The position numbers and the translations under genes are program-made. The notes under the pieces were generated by a model. It was not told where the DNA came from. It made no database searches and saw nothing but the letters and a program-made list of their open reading frames with translations. Shown here piece after piece: positions 26,583 to 35,685 of a DNA stretch of 64,000 nt. The first letter of the stretch is position 1; each line of letters opens with the position of its first letter. This DNA is from Mucilaginibacter sp. L294 (GTDB lineage Bacteria > Bacteroidota > Bacteroidia > Sphingobacteriales > Sphingobacteriaceae): positions 1 through 64,000 of the forward strand of contig NZ_LGEK01000005.1 in the NCBI RefSeq assembly GCF_001636615.1, written 5' to 3'.

Positions 26583-27701
26583 ATGGCAGATACATCCGTA
26601 AAAAACTTCCTCGACCTGGTCAAAAAATCCCGTCGGGGTAAGCTGAAGATCTATATCGGCATGAGCGCCGGTGTGGGTAAAAGCTACCGGATGCTGCAGG
26701 AAGCCCATGCTTTGCAACGCAATGGTATCGGCATCCAGATAGGATATATAGAAACCCATAACCGGGCCGAAACCCATGCCTTGCTGGATGGCCTACCTGT
26801 TATTGCCCGCCGCAAAACATTTTATAAGGGTAAAGAACTGGAAGAAATGGACCTGCAGGCCATCATTAACCGCCACCCCGAGGTTGTGATAGTAGACGAA
26901 CTGGCCCACACCAATATTGAGGGCAGCAAAAACAGCAAACGCTGGCAGGATGTGCTGGATATACTGGAAGCCGGCATCAGCGTGATAACAGCCGTAAACA
27001 TCCAGCACCTGGAAAGCCTGAACGAGGATGTGGAACAGATAACCGGCATTGCCATTACCGAACGCATCCCCGATAAGATATTAGACCTTGCCGACGAAGT
27101 GGTGAACATTGACCTAACCGCCGATGAACTGGTAGACCGGCTGAAAGAAGGTAAGATATACGAGAAGGCCAAGATTGAACGAGCCCTGCAAAACTTTTTC
27201 CAGAGCGATAAGATATTACAGCTGCGCGAACTGGCGCTAAAAGAAGTAGCCCACCATGTAGAGCGCAAGATTGACATTGAGATCCCCAAACAGATCAAGC
27301 TACGGCCCGAGAAGTTTTTGGCGTGCATTTCCTCCAACGCCGAAACAGCTAAGATAGTGATCCGTAAAACGGCCAGGCTGGCCTCCTACTACCGCTCGCC
27401 CTGGATAGTGCTTTACGTACAAAGCAGCAGCGAAAGCCTTGACCGTATCAAACTGGATAAACAACGCCATTTGATTAATAATTTTAAGCTGGCGACCGAG
27501 CTTGGCGCCGAGCTCATCAAGCTGAAAAGCGACACCATTACCCAAACCATTATGAAAGTAGCCGAAGAAAAAGAAGTGACCACCATTTGTATTGGCAAAC
27601 CGCATTTAAATTTATGGCAGGTAATACTTAGAACGGCTATATTTAACGAGTTGCTAAACAAGATCGCATTAACAGAAACTGATTTAGTAATATTATCATG
27701 A
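26583..27701 (+). CDS. kdpD: Truncated KdpD: KdpD and USP domains only
   Basis: The 372-residue protein corresponds to the cytoplasmic N-terminal part of KdpD. The KdpD domain (about 18-225) has Walker A GMSAGVGKSYRM and Walker B VVIVDELAHTN. A universal-stress-protein-like domain follows (about 245-370). The four-helix membrane domain and the histidine kinase of full-length KdpD (about 890 residues in E. coli) are missing. Its stop overlaps the start of a separate histidine kinase by 4 bp, so the two are probably made together and may act as a split KdpD. Confidence 0.93.
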   Translation: MADTSVKNFLDLVKKSRRGKLKIYIGMSAGVGKSYRMLQEAHALQRNGIGIQIGYIETHNRAETHALLDGLPVIARRKTFYKGKELEEMDLQAIINRHPEVVIVDELAHTNIEGSKNSKRWQDVLDILEAGISVITAVNIQHLESLNEDVEQITGIAITERIPDKILDLADEVVNIDLTADELVDRLKEGKIYEKAKIERALQNFFQSDKILQLRELALKEVAHHVERKIDIEIPKQIKLRPEKFLACISSNAETAKIVIRKTARLASYYRSPWIVLYVQSSSESLDRIKLDKQRHLINNFKLATELGAELIKLKSDTITQTIMKVAEEKEVTTICIGKPHLNLWQVILRTAIFNELLNKIALTETDLVILS

Positions 27702-29449
27702 AAGTAAAAACTAAACTCCGCTTAGGCTTCGGCTTTTTGTTTATAGTGGTGCTATTTTTTGGCGCTACAGCGTTGTATTATATCCGTGATATTTCGGAGA
27801 ACTCAAAGGTTATCCTCAAGAATAATTATGAATCGCTGAGTTTTGCGCGGGAGATGCGGGCTATCCTCGATGATAATAACATTGTCGATACGGTTGCGCG
27901 GAAAAAATTTGACAAGTATCTCACTTTACAGGAACACAACGTTACCGAAGCCGGAGAAAAAGCTGCTACTATCCGGCTGCGTAATGGTTTTAGCCGGTAT
28001 GTGGGTACAGAAAGTTCAATGAATGTATTATCCAGTTCCTACCTGCAAATAGTTCACAGTTTAAGTGAGATAGAAAAACTGAACATGCAGGCTATCATCC
28101 GTAAGGATAATGCCGCGCGGGCATCTGTAAACAGGGCTACACTATTCCTGGGGCTGGTAGGCAGCTTTACCTTTTTAGTACTATTCAGCTTTAGCGTAAA
28201 TTTCCCGGGGTATATAGCCAACCCGCTGAGGGCATTGATAGACGGTATCCGCGAAATTGGTGAAAAGAACTATAGCAAGCGACTTAATTTTGAACAGAAC
28301 GATGAGTTTGCCGAAGTAGCCAACGCCTTTAACCAAATGGCATCGCGCTTAAACGAATGGGAGAACAGCAACCTGGCTACCGTGATATCCGAGAAACGGC
28401 GTATAGAAACCATTATTGAGCAAATGCAGGATGCCATTATCGGTATAAACGAAAAACAGGAGGTACTTTTCATGAACGATGCCGCCCGCAAAACGTTAAA
28501 CATCACAGGCGATAAAGTGATAGGGCAAAACACAAACGAGCTGGTAAAAGGCAACGACCTGTTCCGCTCCATCCTTAAAGATGATATGGGTATAAAACCC
28601 TTCAAAATAGTGCTCGACGGCCGCGAATCATATTTCCAGATGCAAAGCAGTGATATTTTAGTGCCTAATACGCAGCAAAGCAAGGGCGCGTTGCAACTGG
28701 CAAGCCTCTCGGCCGGTAAAGTGTATATCCTGAAGAACATCACCGAATTTAAGGAGCGGGATGAAGCAAAAACTAATTTCATCGCTACCATATCGCACGA
28801 GTTAAAAACCCCTATCTCGTCCATAAAAATGAGTTTAAAGCTTTTAAATGACGAGCGTGTGGGCAGCATTAACCCCGAACAGGAACAACTGGTAAACCAT
28901 ATTAAAGACGATAACGACCGCCTGCTAAAAATAACCAGCGAATTACTGGAACTCTCGCAGGTAGAAACGGGTAACATCCAGCTTAACTTTGTGCCGGTGA
29001 ACCCCATGCAAATTGTGGATTACGCCATAGCATCGGTGAGCTTTCAGGCCGAACAGAAAAAGGTACAATTGGAGGTTTTAAAGAGTGATCAATTACCCGA
29101 TATACAGGTTGATATTGAGAAGACCGCCTGGGTGCTGGTCAACTTTTTATCAAACGCGCTGCGTTACAGTGCCGAAAAATCAAAGATCATTATCCAGGTG
29201 AGTCAGCAAAAAGACATGGTTGAGTTTTCGGTAAAAGATTTTGGCAAAGGGATAGATGAAAGCTACCAGAAACGCCTCTTCGACCGCTACTTCCAGGTAC
29301 CTACGGATGGGCAGAACAAGTCGGGTTCGGGCTTGGGGCTTGCCATCTCTAAAGATTTTATTGAAGCCCAACAGGGTAAAATATGGGTAGAAAGCGCCAT
29401 TGGCGAAGGCAGCAGGTTTGCATTTACATTGCCTGCCACTAATTTATAA
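27698..29449 (+). CDS. HAMP/PAS sensor histidine kinase, partner of split KdpD
   Basis: This is a 583-residue membrane kinase: helix at about 8-27, a periplasmic domain of about 120 residues, a second helix near 148-170 and HAMP (about 170-225). A PAS domain follows (about 235-345, IGINEKQEVLFMND), then HisKA with SHELKTP (His about 366), then HATPase with NFLSNALRYS, DFGKGID and GSGLGLAIS. It overlaps kdpD by 4 bp. In organisms with full-length KdpD the kinase domain is part of that protein; here a kinase of different build appears to take over. The likely regulator is the sigma-54-type one at 18201. Confidence 0.93.
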   Translation: MKVKTKLRLGFGFLFIVVLFFGATALYYIRDISENSKVILKNNYESLSFAREMRAILDDNNIVDTVARKKFDKYLTLQEHNVTEAGEKAATIRLRNGFSRYVGTESSMNVLSSSYLQIVHSLSEIEKLNMQAIIRKDNAARASVNRATLFLGLVGSFTFLVLFSFSVNFPGYIANPLRALIDGIREIGEKNYSKRLNFEQNDEFAEVANAFNQMASRLNEWENSNLATVISEKRRIETIIEQMQDAIIGINEKQEVLFMNDAARKTLNITGDKVIGQNTNELVKGNDLFRSILKDDMGIKPFKIVLDGRESYFQMQSSDILVPNTQQSKGALQLASLSAGKVYILKNITEFKERDEAKTNFIATISHELKTPISSIKMSLKLLNDERVGSINPEQEQLVNHIKDDNDRLLKITSELLELSQVETGNIQLNFVPVNPMQIVDYAIASVSFQAEQKKVQLEVLKSDQLPDIQVDIEKTAWVLVNFLSNALRYSAEKSKIIIQVSQQKDMVEFSVKDFGKGIDESYQKRLFDRYFQVPTDGQNKSGSGLGLAISKDFIEAQQGKIWVESAIGEGSRFAFTLPATNL

Positions 29450-29490
29450 ACCGGAATAAGCGAGGGGGCAGCAAGTCCGCAAGAAACGGG

Positions 29491-29521
29491 TTTAAACGCG
29501 GGGCTTTGCAGGGTAAATTTG
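29491..29521 (+). promoter_or_regulatory. Candidate Bacteroidota promoter of the Ada-like gene
   Basis: TAAATTTG at 29514-29521 is a perfect TAnnTTTG -7 box, with a TTTA near 29491 at the -33 position. The ATG follows 22 bp later. Confidence 0.4.
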
Positions 29522-29543
29522 TACTATACAAAAAGCAATTATC

Positions 29544-30395
29544 ATGAAAAGCCAGCAAGAATTAGATTATAACCGCATTGCCCAGGCCATAAGCTACTTT
29601 AAAGAGAACTTTAAAGCACAGCCAAAACTGGAAGACGTTGCCGAACACGTAAACCTTAGTCCGTTTCATTTCCAACGTATGTTTAAGGAATGGGCTGGGG
29701 TTACGCCAAAACAGTTCCTGCAATATTTAAGTGTGGAGCACGCCAAAGAGATGCTGAAAACATCCGGCTCCAATTTATTTGATACCGCGTTTGAAACCGG
29801 CCTCTCAGGCACCGGCAGGCTGTACGATCTTTTTGTTAAGGTTGAAGGCATGACACCCGGCGAATATAAAAATGGCGGCGCGGCGCTCAGTATCAATTAT
29901 TCCTTTGCTGATACGCCTTTTGGTAAGGTTATCGTAGCATCAACCCATAAAGGCATTTGCCACATGGCGTTTGTAGATGATGGCGAAGACGAAGCATTAC
30001 AGCAATTAAAACAAAATTACCCCAACGCGGCATACAGCCAACTGGTTGACAGGATCCAGCAAAACGCCCTGTTCATTTTTACGCAGGACTGGCGCCAGCT
30101 CGACGAGATAAAACTGCACCTGAAAGGGACGGATTTCCAGATAAAGGTTTGGGAAACACTATTGAAAGTACCGGCAGGCGGGTTAACTACCTACTCGGCA
30201 CTTGCACAACAGGCAGGCAACGCCAATGCTTCAAGAGCGGTGGGCTCGGCTGTGGGCAGTAACCCTGTAGCTTTCCTGATACCATGCCACAGGGTGATCA
30301 GGTCAACCGGCGAGATTGGCCAATATCATTGGGGTTCGACCCGTAAAAATGCCATCATCGGTTGGGAAGCGGCATTAAAAGACAAAGCTTCATAA
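29544..30395 (+). CDS. AraC-type HTH fused to O6-methylguanine-DNA methyltransferase
   Basis: The 283-residue fusion has an AraC helix-turn-helix pair at about 1-105 (LEDVAEHVNLSPFHFQRMF) and an MGMT domain at about 115-280 with the methyl-acceptor Cys in IPCHRVI (about residue 246). Compared with E. coli Ada it lacks the N-terminal zinc domain with the methylphosphotriester-accepting Cys, so the usual activation switch is missing. It repairs O6-methylguanine by suicidal methyl transfer and may regulate an alkylation response. It stands alone on the plus strand. Confidence 0.9.
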   Translation: MKSQQELDYNRIAQAISYFKENFKAQPKLEDVAEHVNLSPFHFQRMFKEWAGVTPKQFLQYLSVEHAKEMLKTSGSNLFDTAFETGLSGTGRLYDLFVKVEGMTPGEYKNGGAALSINYSFADTPFGKVIVASTHKGICHMAFVDDGEDEALQQLKQNYPNAAYSQLVDRIQQNALFIFTQDWRQLDEIKLHLKGTDFQIKVWETLLKVPAGGLTTYSALAQQAGNANASRAVGSAVGSNPVAFLIPCHRVIRSTGEIGQYHWGSTRKNAIIGWEAALKDKAS

Positions 30396-30498
30396 AAAGC
30401 AGTAAAACTATTTAGCAGGCATAGTGTTAGGTAAATACAATAGCGTTTAATCAATATAAGTGCCTTATATTAGCTTAATCGCCGATAAAGCACCATTT

Positions 30499-31722
30499 AT
30501 GTTAAAAATAGTTACCTTTTTGTTATGCCTGCTCCCGCTTTCGTTGTTCGCGCAAAACGCATCTACGATAATCCCCGAGAACAACAATACAACGCAGGAT
30601 ACCTCCAAACAAACCGACCTGATAGATATTGCCAAGTCGCTTTTTAAGATAAACCCGGATAAACCACGACACCCCAGCGATAAAAAAGTTTATTTCTCCA
30701 TCCTGCCTATAGGCGCTAACGCCCCCGGTGGTAGTGGCAGGGCATTAATTACCAGCACAACCGCCGGTATTTACCTTGGGCCGCGCAGTACCACAAACAT
30801 ATCAAGCGCTACCTTTACACCATACTGGAACCTGCACAGCCGTTTTGGTTTACCATTGCGTACCAGCATCTGGTTCCCAAATAACGAATGGACTATACAG
30901 GGCGATACCCGTTTTTTAGTTTACCCGCAATTTACCTGGGGCCTGGGCAGCAGCCATAACAATGATGATAAAACACTGGTTAATTACCGGTACATCCGTT
31001 TTTACCAAAGCGCGCTTAAACGCATAAAGCCATACCTGTATGCAGGTATCGGCTATAATCTGGACTGGCATTTTAACGTAAACAGCGATGACCCTACAGT
31101 TGACCTGCCTACGTACACAAAATATGCATATGGCACCAAAGGCAGTTCGTTCTCATCGGGTATCAGCTTAAATGTATTGTATGATACCCGTAACAACTCC
31201 ATTAACCCGTTGCCCGGCGCATACGCTAACGTTGTTTACCGCATAAATCCTGCCTTTTTAGGCAGTAGTGATAGCTGGCAATCTATCTACATCGATGTCA
31301 GGAAATACATATCTCTAAATCCGGGCAAGCCTAATCAGCAAAACACGCTTGCGTTTTGGTCGTACCTTTGGAAAACGCTTAGTGATAAAACGCCTTACCT
31401 TGACCTGCCAAGCATTGGCTGGGACCCCAATAACCGCTCGGGTCGTGGTATAGACCAAAACCGTTATCGTGGCCGTACCCTGTTTTATTTAGAAAGCGAG
31501 TACAGGCGCGACATTACCGAGAACGGCTTATTAGGCTTTGTAGTTTTCACCAACGTAAACACGGTAAGTGGTTCAGGAACATTATTCTCATCCTGGCACC
31601 CTGCGGCGGGCACCGGCTTAAGGATCAAGTTTAACAAAGGCTCAAACACTAATATTGGTATTGATTATGCCGGCAGTAAGGGCTACAGTTCGGTGCTGTT
31701 TAGCCTGGGCGAGGCATTTTAA
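30499..31722 (+). CDS. BamA/TamA-like outer-membrane beta-barrel protein
   Basis: The 407-residue protein has a signal peptide (MLKIVTFLLCLLPLSLFAQ) and a C-terminal barrel reminiscent of the bacterial surface antigen (Omp85) domain: DTRNNSINPLPGAYANVVYR, YLESEYRRDITENGLLGFVVF, GTGLRIKFNKGSNTNIGIDY. POTRA domains are absent. An upstream GTG at 30460 is in frame, but the signal peptide begins at ATG 30499. The substrate or client is unknown. It is followed by topB after a 67-bp gap. Confidence 0.72.
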   Translation: MLKIVTFLLCLLPLSLFAQNASTIIPENNNTTQDTSKQTDLIDIAKSLFKINPDKPRHPSDKKVYFSILPIGANAPGGSGRALITSTTAGIYLGPRSTTNISSATFTPYWNLHSRFGLPLRTSIWFPNNEWTIQGDTRFLVYPQFTWGLGSSHNNDDKTLVNYRYIRFYQSALKRIKPYLYAGIGYNLDWHFNVNSDDPTVDLPTYTKYAYGTKGSSFSSGISLNVLYDTRNNSINPLPGAYANVVYRINPAFLGSSDSWQSIYIDVRKYISLNPGKPNQQNTLAFWSYLWKTLSDKTPYLDLPSIGWDPNNRSGRGIDQNRYRGRTLFYLESEYRRDITENGLLGFVVFTNVNTVSGSGTLFSSWHPAAGTGLRIKFNKGSNTNIGIDYAGSKGYSSVLFSLGEAF

Positions 31723-31746
31723 AACTACGCTATTTCTCCACATTGA

Positions 31747-31777
31747 TTGCAGCGGGTAAAGTATTTCTATACTTTCG
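31747..31777 (+). promoter_or_regulatory. Candidate promoter of topB
   Basis: TTG (31747-31749), 20 bp, then TACTTTCG (31770-31777), close to the TTG/TAnnTTTG pattern. The start codon follows 12 bp later, so the leader would be very short. Confidence 0.35.
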
Positions 31778-31789
31778 CTATACCCGTTT

Positions 31790-33622
31790 ATGAAAGTTAT
31801 TATTGCCGAGAAGCCGTCTGTAGGGCGCGAAATTGCTAAAGTGTTTGGTGCCACCACAAAAAAGGATGGCTATATAGAAGGCAAGGGTTACACCTTTACC
31901 TGGGCCTTTGGCCACTTATTGCAACTGGCAGCCCCGCAAGAGTACGGCTACTACGGCTGGAACGTGCAGAACCTGCCCATGCTCCCCCAAAAATTCAAGC
32001 TCTCTATCCGTAAGGTAAAAACAAAGGAAGGGATGGTGGACGACCCCGGCGTAAAAAAACAGCTGGATATTATAAAAGCCCTGTTTGATGAAGCTACCGA
32101 GATCATCGTAGCAACGGATGCCGGGCGAGAAGGGGAACTGATCTTCAGGTATATTTATTACTACCTGAAGTGTAAGAAACCATTTAAACGCTTGTGGATC
32201 TCCTCGCAAACCGACGCAGCTATTAAGGAAGGTTTCCGCAATTTAAAGCCGGGGACGGATTATGACACCCTGTTCAATTCGGCGCATTGCCGCTCGCAGT
32301 CGGATTGGCTGGTGGGGATGAACGCTACGCAGGCTTTGAGCTTATCATCGGGCACAAGGTCGGTATTATCGTTAGGCAGGGTGCAAACCCCTACCCTTGC
32401 CATGATCTGCGCGCGGTATTTGGAGAATAAGAATTTTGTGCCCCAAACCTATTACCAGGTAAGCATCCAGCCGGATAAGGACGGGCAGGTGTTTAAAGCC
32501 ATATCCGAAAAGAACTTTAAAACCCGCGAGGAAGCACAAGCCGTGCTTGATCTGGTAGAACCAACAGGGCTTATACTTAGCGTAGAAGCCAAACCCCGCA
32601 AGGAACCGCCACCGCTGCTGCATGATCTGAGCAGCTTACAGCAGGAAGCTAACAAGCGCAAAGGCTTTACCGCCGACCAAACGCTTACCCTTTTACAAAA
32701 CCTTTACGAAAACAAATTGGTTACCTACCCACGTACCGGCAGCCGCTATATTGGCGATGATGTGTTCGCTGAAGTACCCGCGCTGATAACCAAGCTTACC
32801 GGGCATAATGATTTTGGCAAACAGGCCACTTTGTTGGCAGATGTTAAACTCAACAAGCGTAGCGTAAACGCCAAAAAGGTGACCGATCACCACGCGATAT
32901 TGCCTACCGGCGAGTCGCCCTATCAGCTCTCGGGCGACCAGCAGGCTATATATGACATGGTAGCCGGGCGTATGCTGGAAGCTTTTCACCAGGATTGTAT
33001 CAAGGAGATAACCAAGATCACCGTTCAATCCGGTTCAAAATTTATGGCGAGTGGTACGGTTATCCAAACCGCGGGCTGGCGTGCGGTTTTTAATGATAAG
33101 GATGAGGAAAAGAAGGACGAAGAAAATACAACCCTGCCAAAAGTAAAACAGGACGAAATTTTACCGATAACCGATAAGGCCCTACTGGAAAAACAAACCA
33201 AGCCCAAACCTTTATATAATGAGGCCAGCCTGTTAAAAGCGCTGGAAACCGCGGGTAAAGAGATTGACGATGAGGAATTGCGACAGGCGATGAAAGACAG
33301 CGGACTGGGCACCCCTGCTACCCGCGCCGCCATGATAGAAACCCTGTTAAAACGCAACTATATAGCCCGCGAAAAAAAGAACCTTGTACCTACAAGTACC
33401 GGCCTGGCTGTATACGAGGTAGTAAAGAACCAGCAGATAGCGCAGGCAGAACTTACGGGCACCTGGGAAAAGCGGCTGGAAGAGATCCGCTCGGGGGCAT
33501 CGGTAAGCGCCTTTCAGGAAGAGATAAAAACCTATACCCGGGCCATTACGCAAGAGTTGTTAAAAGCGGGGAAAGGCATAGTACTTAACGCCCCTGCTGC
33601 AAACGCTGCGGCAGTTAAATAA
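31790..33622 (+). CDS. topB: DNA topoisomerase III
   Basis: This type IA topoisomerase has 610 residues. The Toprim domain at about 1-140 has EKPSVGREIAK and ATDAGREGELI. The central domain carries the catalytic tyrosine in TYPRTGSRYI (about 313), and the C-terminal gate is near GLGTPATRAAMIE. No zinc fingers follow, which fits the short TopB form. It relaxes or decatenates DNA with single-strand breaks. The last codons (APAANAAAVK) are partly duplicated about 200 bp downstream. Confidence 0.95.
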   Translation: MKVIIAEKPSVGREIAKVFGATTKKDGYIEGKGYTFTWAFGHLLQLAAPQEYGYYGWNVQNLPMLPQKFKLSIRKVKTKEGMVDDPGVKKQLDIIKALFDEATEIIVATDAGREGELIFRYIYYYLKCKKPFKRLWISSQTDAAIKEGFRNLKPGTDYDTLFNSAHCRSQSDWLVGMNATQALSLSSGTRSVLSLGRVQTPTLAMICARYLENKNFVPQTYYQVSIQPDKDGQVFKAISEKNFKTREEAQAVLDLVEPTGLILSVEAKPRKEPPPLLHDLSSLQQEANKRKGFTADQTLTLLQNLYENKLVTYPRTGSRYIGDDVFAEVPALITKLTGHNDFGKQATLLADVKLNKRSVNAKKVTDHHAILPTGESPYQLSGDQQAIYDMVAGRMLEAFHQDCIKEITKITVQSGSKFMASGTVIQTAGWRAVFNDKDEEKKDEENTTLPKVKQDEILPITDKALLEKQTKPKPLYNEASLLKALETAGKEIDDEELRQAMKDSGLGTPATRAAMIETLLKRNYIAREKKNLVPTSTGLAVYEVVKNQQIAQAELTGTWEKRLEEIRSGASVSAFQEEIKTYTRAITQELLKAGKGIVLNAPAANAAAVK

Positions 33623-33834
33623 ACAAAGTGTAATACAATTGAAGCAAATCAACTAAGTTTAGCTAAAGCTTTGGTTCTTTTATCGTTATCCGCCCCATAA
33701 ATGGGACGGCAATGAATTTATCTACTTTTTTATTGAACTCATTGCCGTTGGCTTTAGCCAACGGATAAAAAGCTAACTAAATAAGGCTTTAGCCGAACCC
33801 TGCGGCAAACGATGCGGCAGTTAAATAAGCAAAG
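33592..33834 (+). repeat. Duplication of the topB 3' end around a palindromic element
   Basis: A 37-bp segment covering the end and stop of topB (33592-33628) recurs at 33798-33834 with three mismatches. The 169-bp insert between (33629-33797) has imperfect terminal inverted repeats (AGCTAAAGC near 33660 and GGCTTTAGCC near 33785) and an internal palindrome, CCGTTGGCTTTAGCCAACGG. It looks like a MITE-type insertion associated with a duplication. Confidence 0.6.
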
Positions 33835-34453
33835 GCACAATAAAAATTCGGATATTGCTGTTGAATTAATAAACACCCAGTTGAAAAAGCACCTCACTAC
33901 CGGCAACTTGCTAAACGCGCTGCTTTTTATAGCTGTAGTAGTTTTACTCTTCGTTCCATCAGCAAAAGCGTTTCTGCTAAGGGGACTAATGAAAACAGGC
34001 TTCTTTCAGCCGGAGGTTTCATCCCCCATTAAACCGGTGCAGGTGCCTGATATTAACTTTCGTGATGCTCAGGGCCAAACTGTCACTTTATCCGAACTTA
34101 AGGGTAAAGTGGTGTTCATTAACTTTTGGGCTACATGGTGCCCGCCTTGTTTGGCAGAAATGCCTGCTATCAACGCTTTACATCAAAAGTTGAGCAGAAA
34201 TAAAAACATCGTATTTTTAATGGCCGATGCGGATGGCAGCCCCGAACGGGCATCACTGTTTTTACAAAATAAACAGTACAATCTGCCCGTTTATGCGGCA
34301 ACCACAGCCGTACCTGCAAATGTTTCGGGCGGCACTATCCCAACAACGGTTGTTTTAAATAAAAAAGGCGAAATGGTTTACCACCACGAAGGTGTGGCCG
34401 ATTATACGAACGATAAATTCGCCACATATTTACAGCAATTATCTGCAGAATAA
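33812..34453 (+). CDS. TlpA-like membrane-anchored thioredoxin
   Basis: This thiol-disulfide oxidoreductase of up to 213 residues has a cytoplasmic tail, one membrane helix (about 34-52, LLNALLFIAVVVLLFVP) and a periplasmic thioredoxin domain. The catalytic WCPPC lies near residue 110 and the cis-Pro region in GGTIPTTVVLN. The called ATG lies inside the duplicated topB tail, so the first 20 or so residues may be an accident. An in-frame TTG at 33881 gives KKHLTTGNLLNALLF, which looks like a natural start. It is followed after 6 bp by an unknown gene. Confidence 0.85.
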   Translation: MRQLNKQRHNKNSDIAVELINTQLKKHLTTGNLLNALLFIAVVVLLFVPSAKAFLLRGLMKTGFFQPEVSSPIKPVQVPDINFRDAQGQTVTLSELKGKVVFINFWATWCPPCLAEMPAINALHQKLSRNKNIVFLMADADGSPERASLFLQNKQYNLPVYAATTAVPANVSGGTIPTTVVLNKKGEMVYHHEGVADYTNDKFATYLQQLSAE

Positions 34454-34459
34454 TATAAT

Positions 34460-35068
34460 ATGTTACAAAATAGGGTTGATCCATTTGGCCATATCATCAA
34501 AACACCCGAGCGCGGCAAATGGCTTGGCAACAGGGGTGTGATCCATAACGATGGTAAGGAGATAGTGCGCCCCTACAAAGTTAAGGCATGGATCATCTGT
34601 GTTTTAGAATTTCGTGGCCGCCACCGGGAAGTGATGATGCCCAACCGGTGGACGGAGCTTTTCTTTTTTGATGAAGCAACGGCATTTTCAGCAGGCCACC
34701 GCCCTTGTTTTCAGTGCCGTTATAAGGCCCATATCCATTTTAAAGAGATGTGGCTAAAGGGCAACCCGCAGTTTGGCTTTACCATGAAAACGCCGGTTGC
34801 CGAAATAGATGCCATTATCCATCGCGAAAGAATGGCCGCCGACAAGTCAAAACATACTTTCGAGGCAAATTTAAAAGATCTTCCTGATGGCGTTTTTGTT
34901 ATTTTTAATGATGCACCGCACCTTGTTAACGCAGGCAAATTGCACAGATGGAGCCCGGCCGGATATGCCCAACCCATTGATTTTTCTGAACCTAAAAAAA
35001 TTACGGTATTAACTCCCCGGTCAATCGTTAACGCATTTAGTGCGGGTTATATACCGCAAATGGGTTAA
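34460..35068 (+). CDS. Conserved hypothetical protein with HRPCFQCR motif
   Basis: This is a soluble 202-residue protein without a signal sequence or membrane segments. Notable are the N-terminal VDPFGHIIKTPERGKWLGNR, the central AGHRPCFQCRYKAH with two Cys and nearby His (a possible metal or nucleic-acid site), and DGVFVIFNDAPHLV near 155. I cannot name a family. It begins 6 bp after the thioredoxin gene, suggesting one transcript. Confidence 0.65.
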   Translation: MLQNRVDPFGHIIKTPERGKWLGNRGVIHNDGKEIVRPYKVKAWIICVLEFRGRHREVMMPNRWTELFFFDEATAFSAGHRPCFQCRYKAHIHFKEMWLKGNPQFGFTMKTPVAEIDAIIHRERMAADKSKHTFEANLKDLPDGVFVIFNDAPHLVNAGKLHRWSPAGYAQPIDFSEPKKITVLTPRSIVNAFSAGYIPQMG

Positions 35069-35079
35069 TCAGCTATAAG

Positions 35080-35439
35080 CTATTTACTAAGACGAGGCCT
35101 TTTCTTTTTTTCGACCGAAATGGGCTGCGGCGGCTGTTGCTGCTGATTATAGCGTGGCATAGCTACCGGTCTTCTTACAGGGGCAGCGGGTGCAGGTTTG
35201 TCTTCAGCTATACGTACTTCCAAAGTGCGATCGCCAAAAGCCATTCCGTCCAATGCTTCTATAGCTAATTGGGCGCCTTCCATGTCTTTCATTTGTACAA
35301 AACCAAAACCTTTACTGTGCTGGGTAAACTTATCGCGGACAATAGTCAGCAATTCGATATCCCCATGCGGACCGAACAATTGAGCCAGCTGCATCTCATC
35401 CATCTCACGTGGAAAGCCAACAACGAATAATTTTATCAT
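35080..35439 (-). CDS. RRM-domain RNA-binding protein
   Basis: This is a small protein of about 119 residues. One RNA-recognition motif occupies residues 1-78, with RNP2 LFVVGF and RNP1 KGFGFVQM. A Pro/Gln-rich tail ends in KKKRPRLSK. The ATG at 35439 starts directly with the RRM; an upstream in-frame ATG at 35472 is less likely. Such single-RRM proteins in Bacteroidota bind single-stranded RNA, possibly as chaperones or regulators. It converges with the unknown gene at 34460 with an 11-bp gap. Confidence 0.88.
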   Translation of the reverse strand: MIKLFVVGFPREMDEMQLAQLFGPHGDIELLTIVRDKFTQHSKGFGFVQMKDMEGAQLAIEALDGMAFGDRTLEVRIAEDKPAPAAPVRRPVAMPRYNQQQQPPQPISVEKKKRPRLSK

Positions 35440-35685
35440 AAGCAGAATAGTTTGCAAATATAACATATTCAACTATTCAATACTACAAGTATAAAATGTT
35501 GAATTTACATATAACGGTCAAAATCTAATATAGCTACGCTATTGTTGTTTGTGTTATCAACAGCATACCTTAATTTTATCTCCGGATAAAACATCTATGG
35601 CTGAGCCCCCCCGCGAAATATTAAAAAACGCATACTGCCAAAACCATCAGCTTAACTGATGGGCAGCCTAATAAAACTTAAAGTA

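Noticed and set aside
28270..29007. A 245-codon minus-strand frame inside the kdp histidine kinase
   Set aside because: It is antisense to well-supported kinase domains, with Ser/Leu-rich composition typical of shadow frames.
29461..29513. Possible tRNA or small RNA in the GC-rich stretch before the Ada-like gene
   Set aside because: No cloverleaf, CCA end or stable hairpin could be formed.
33812..33880. Frameshifted remnant of topB fused to the thioredoxin gene
   Set aside because: Only 37 bp of the topB tail recur, and topB itself is complete; a small duplication around an inserted element explains the pattern better.
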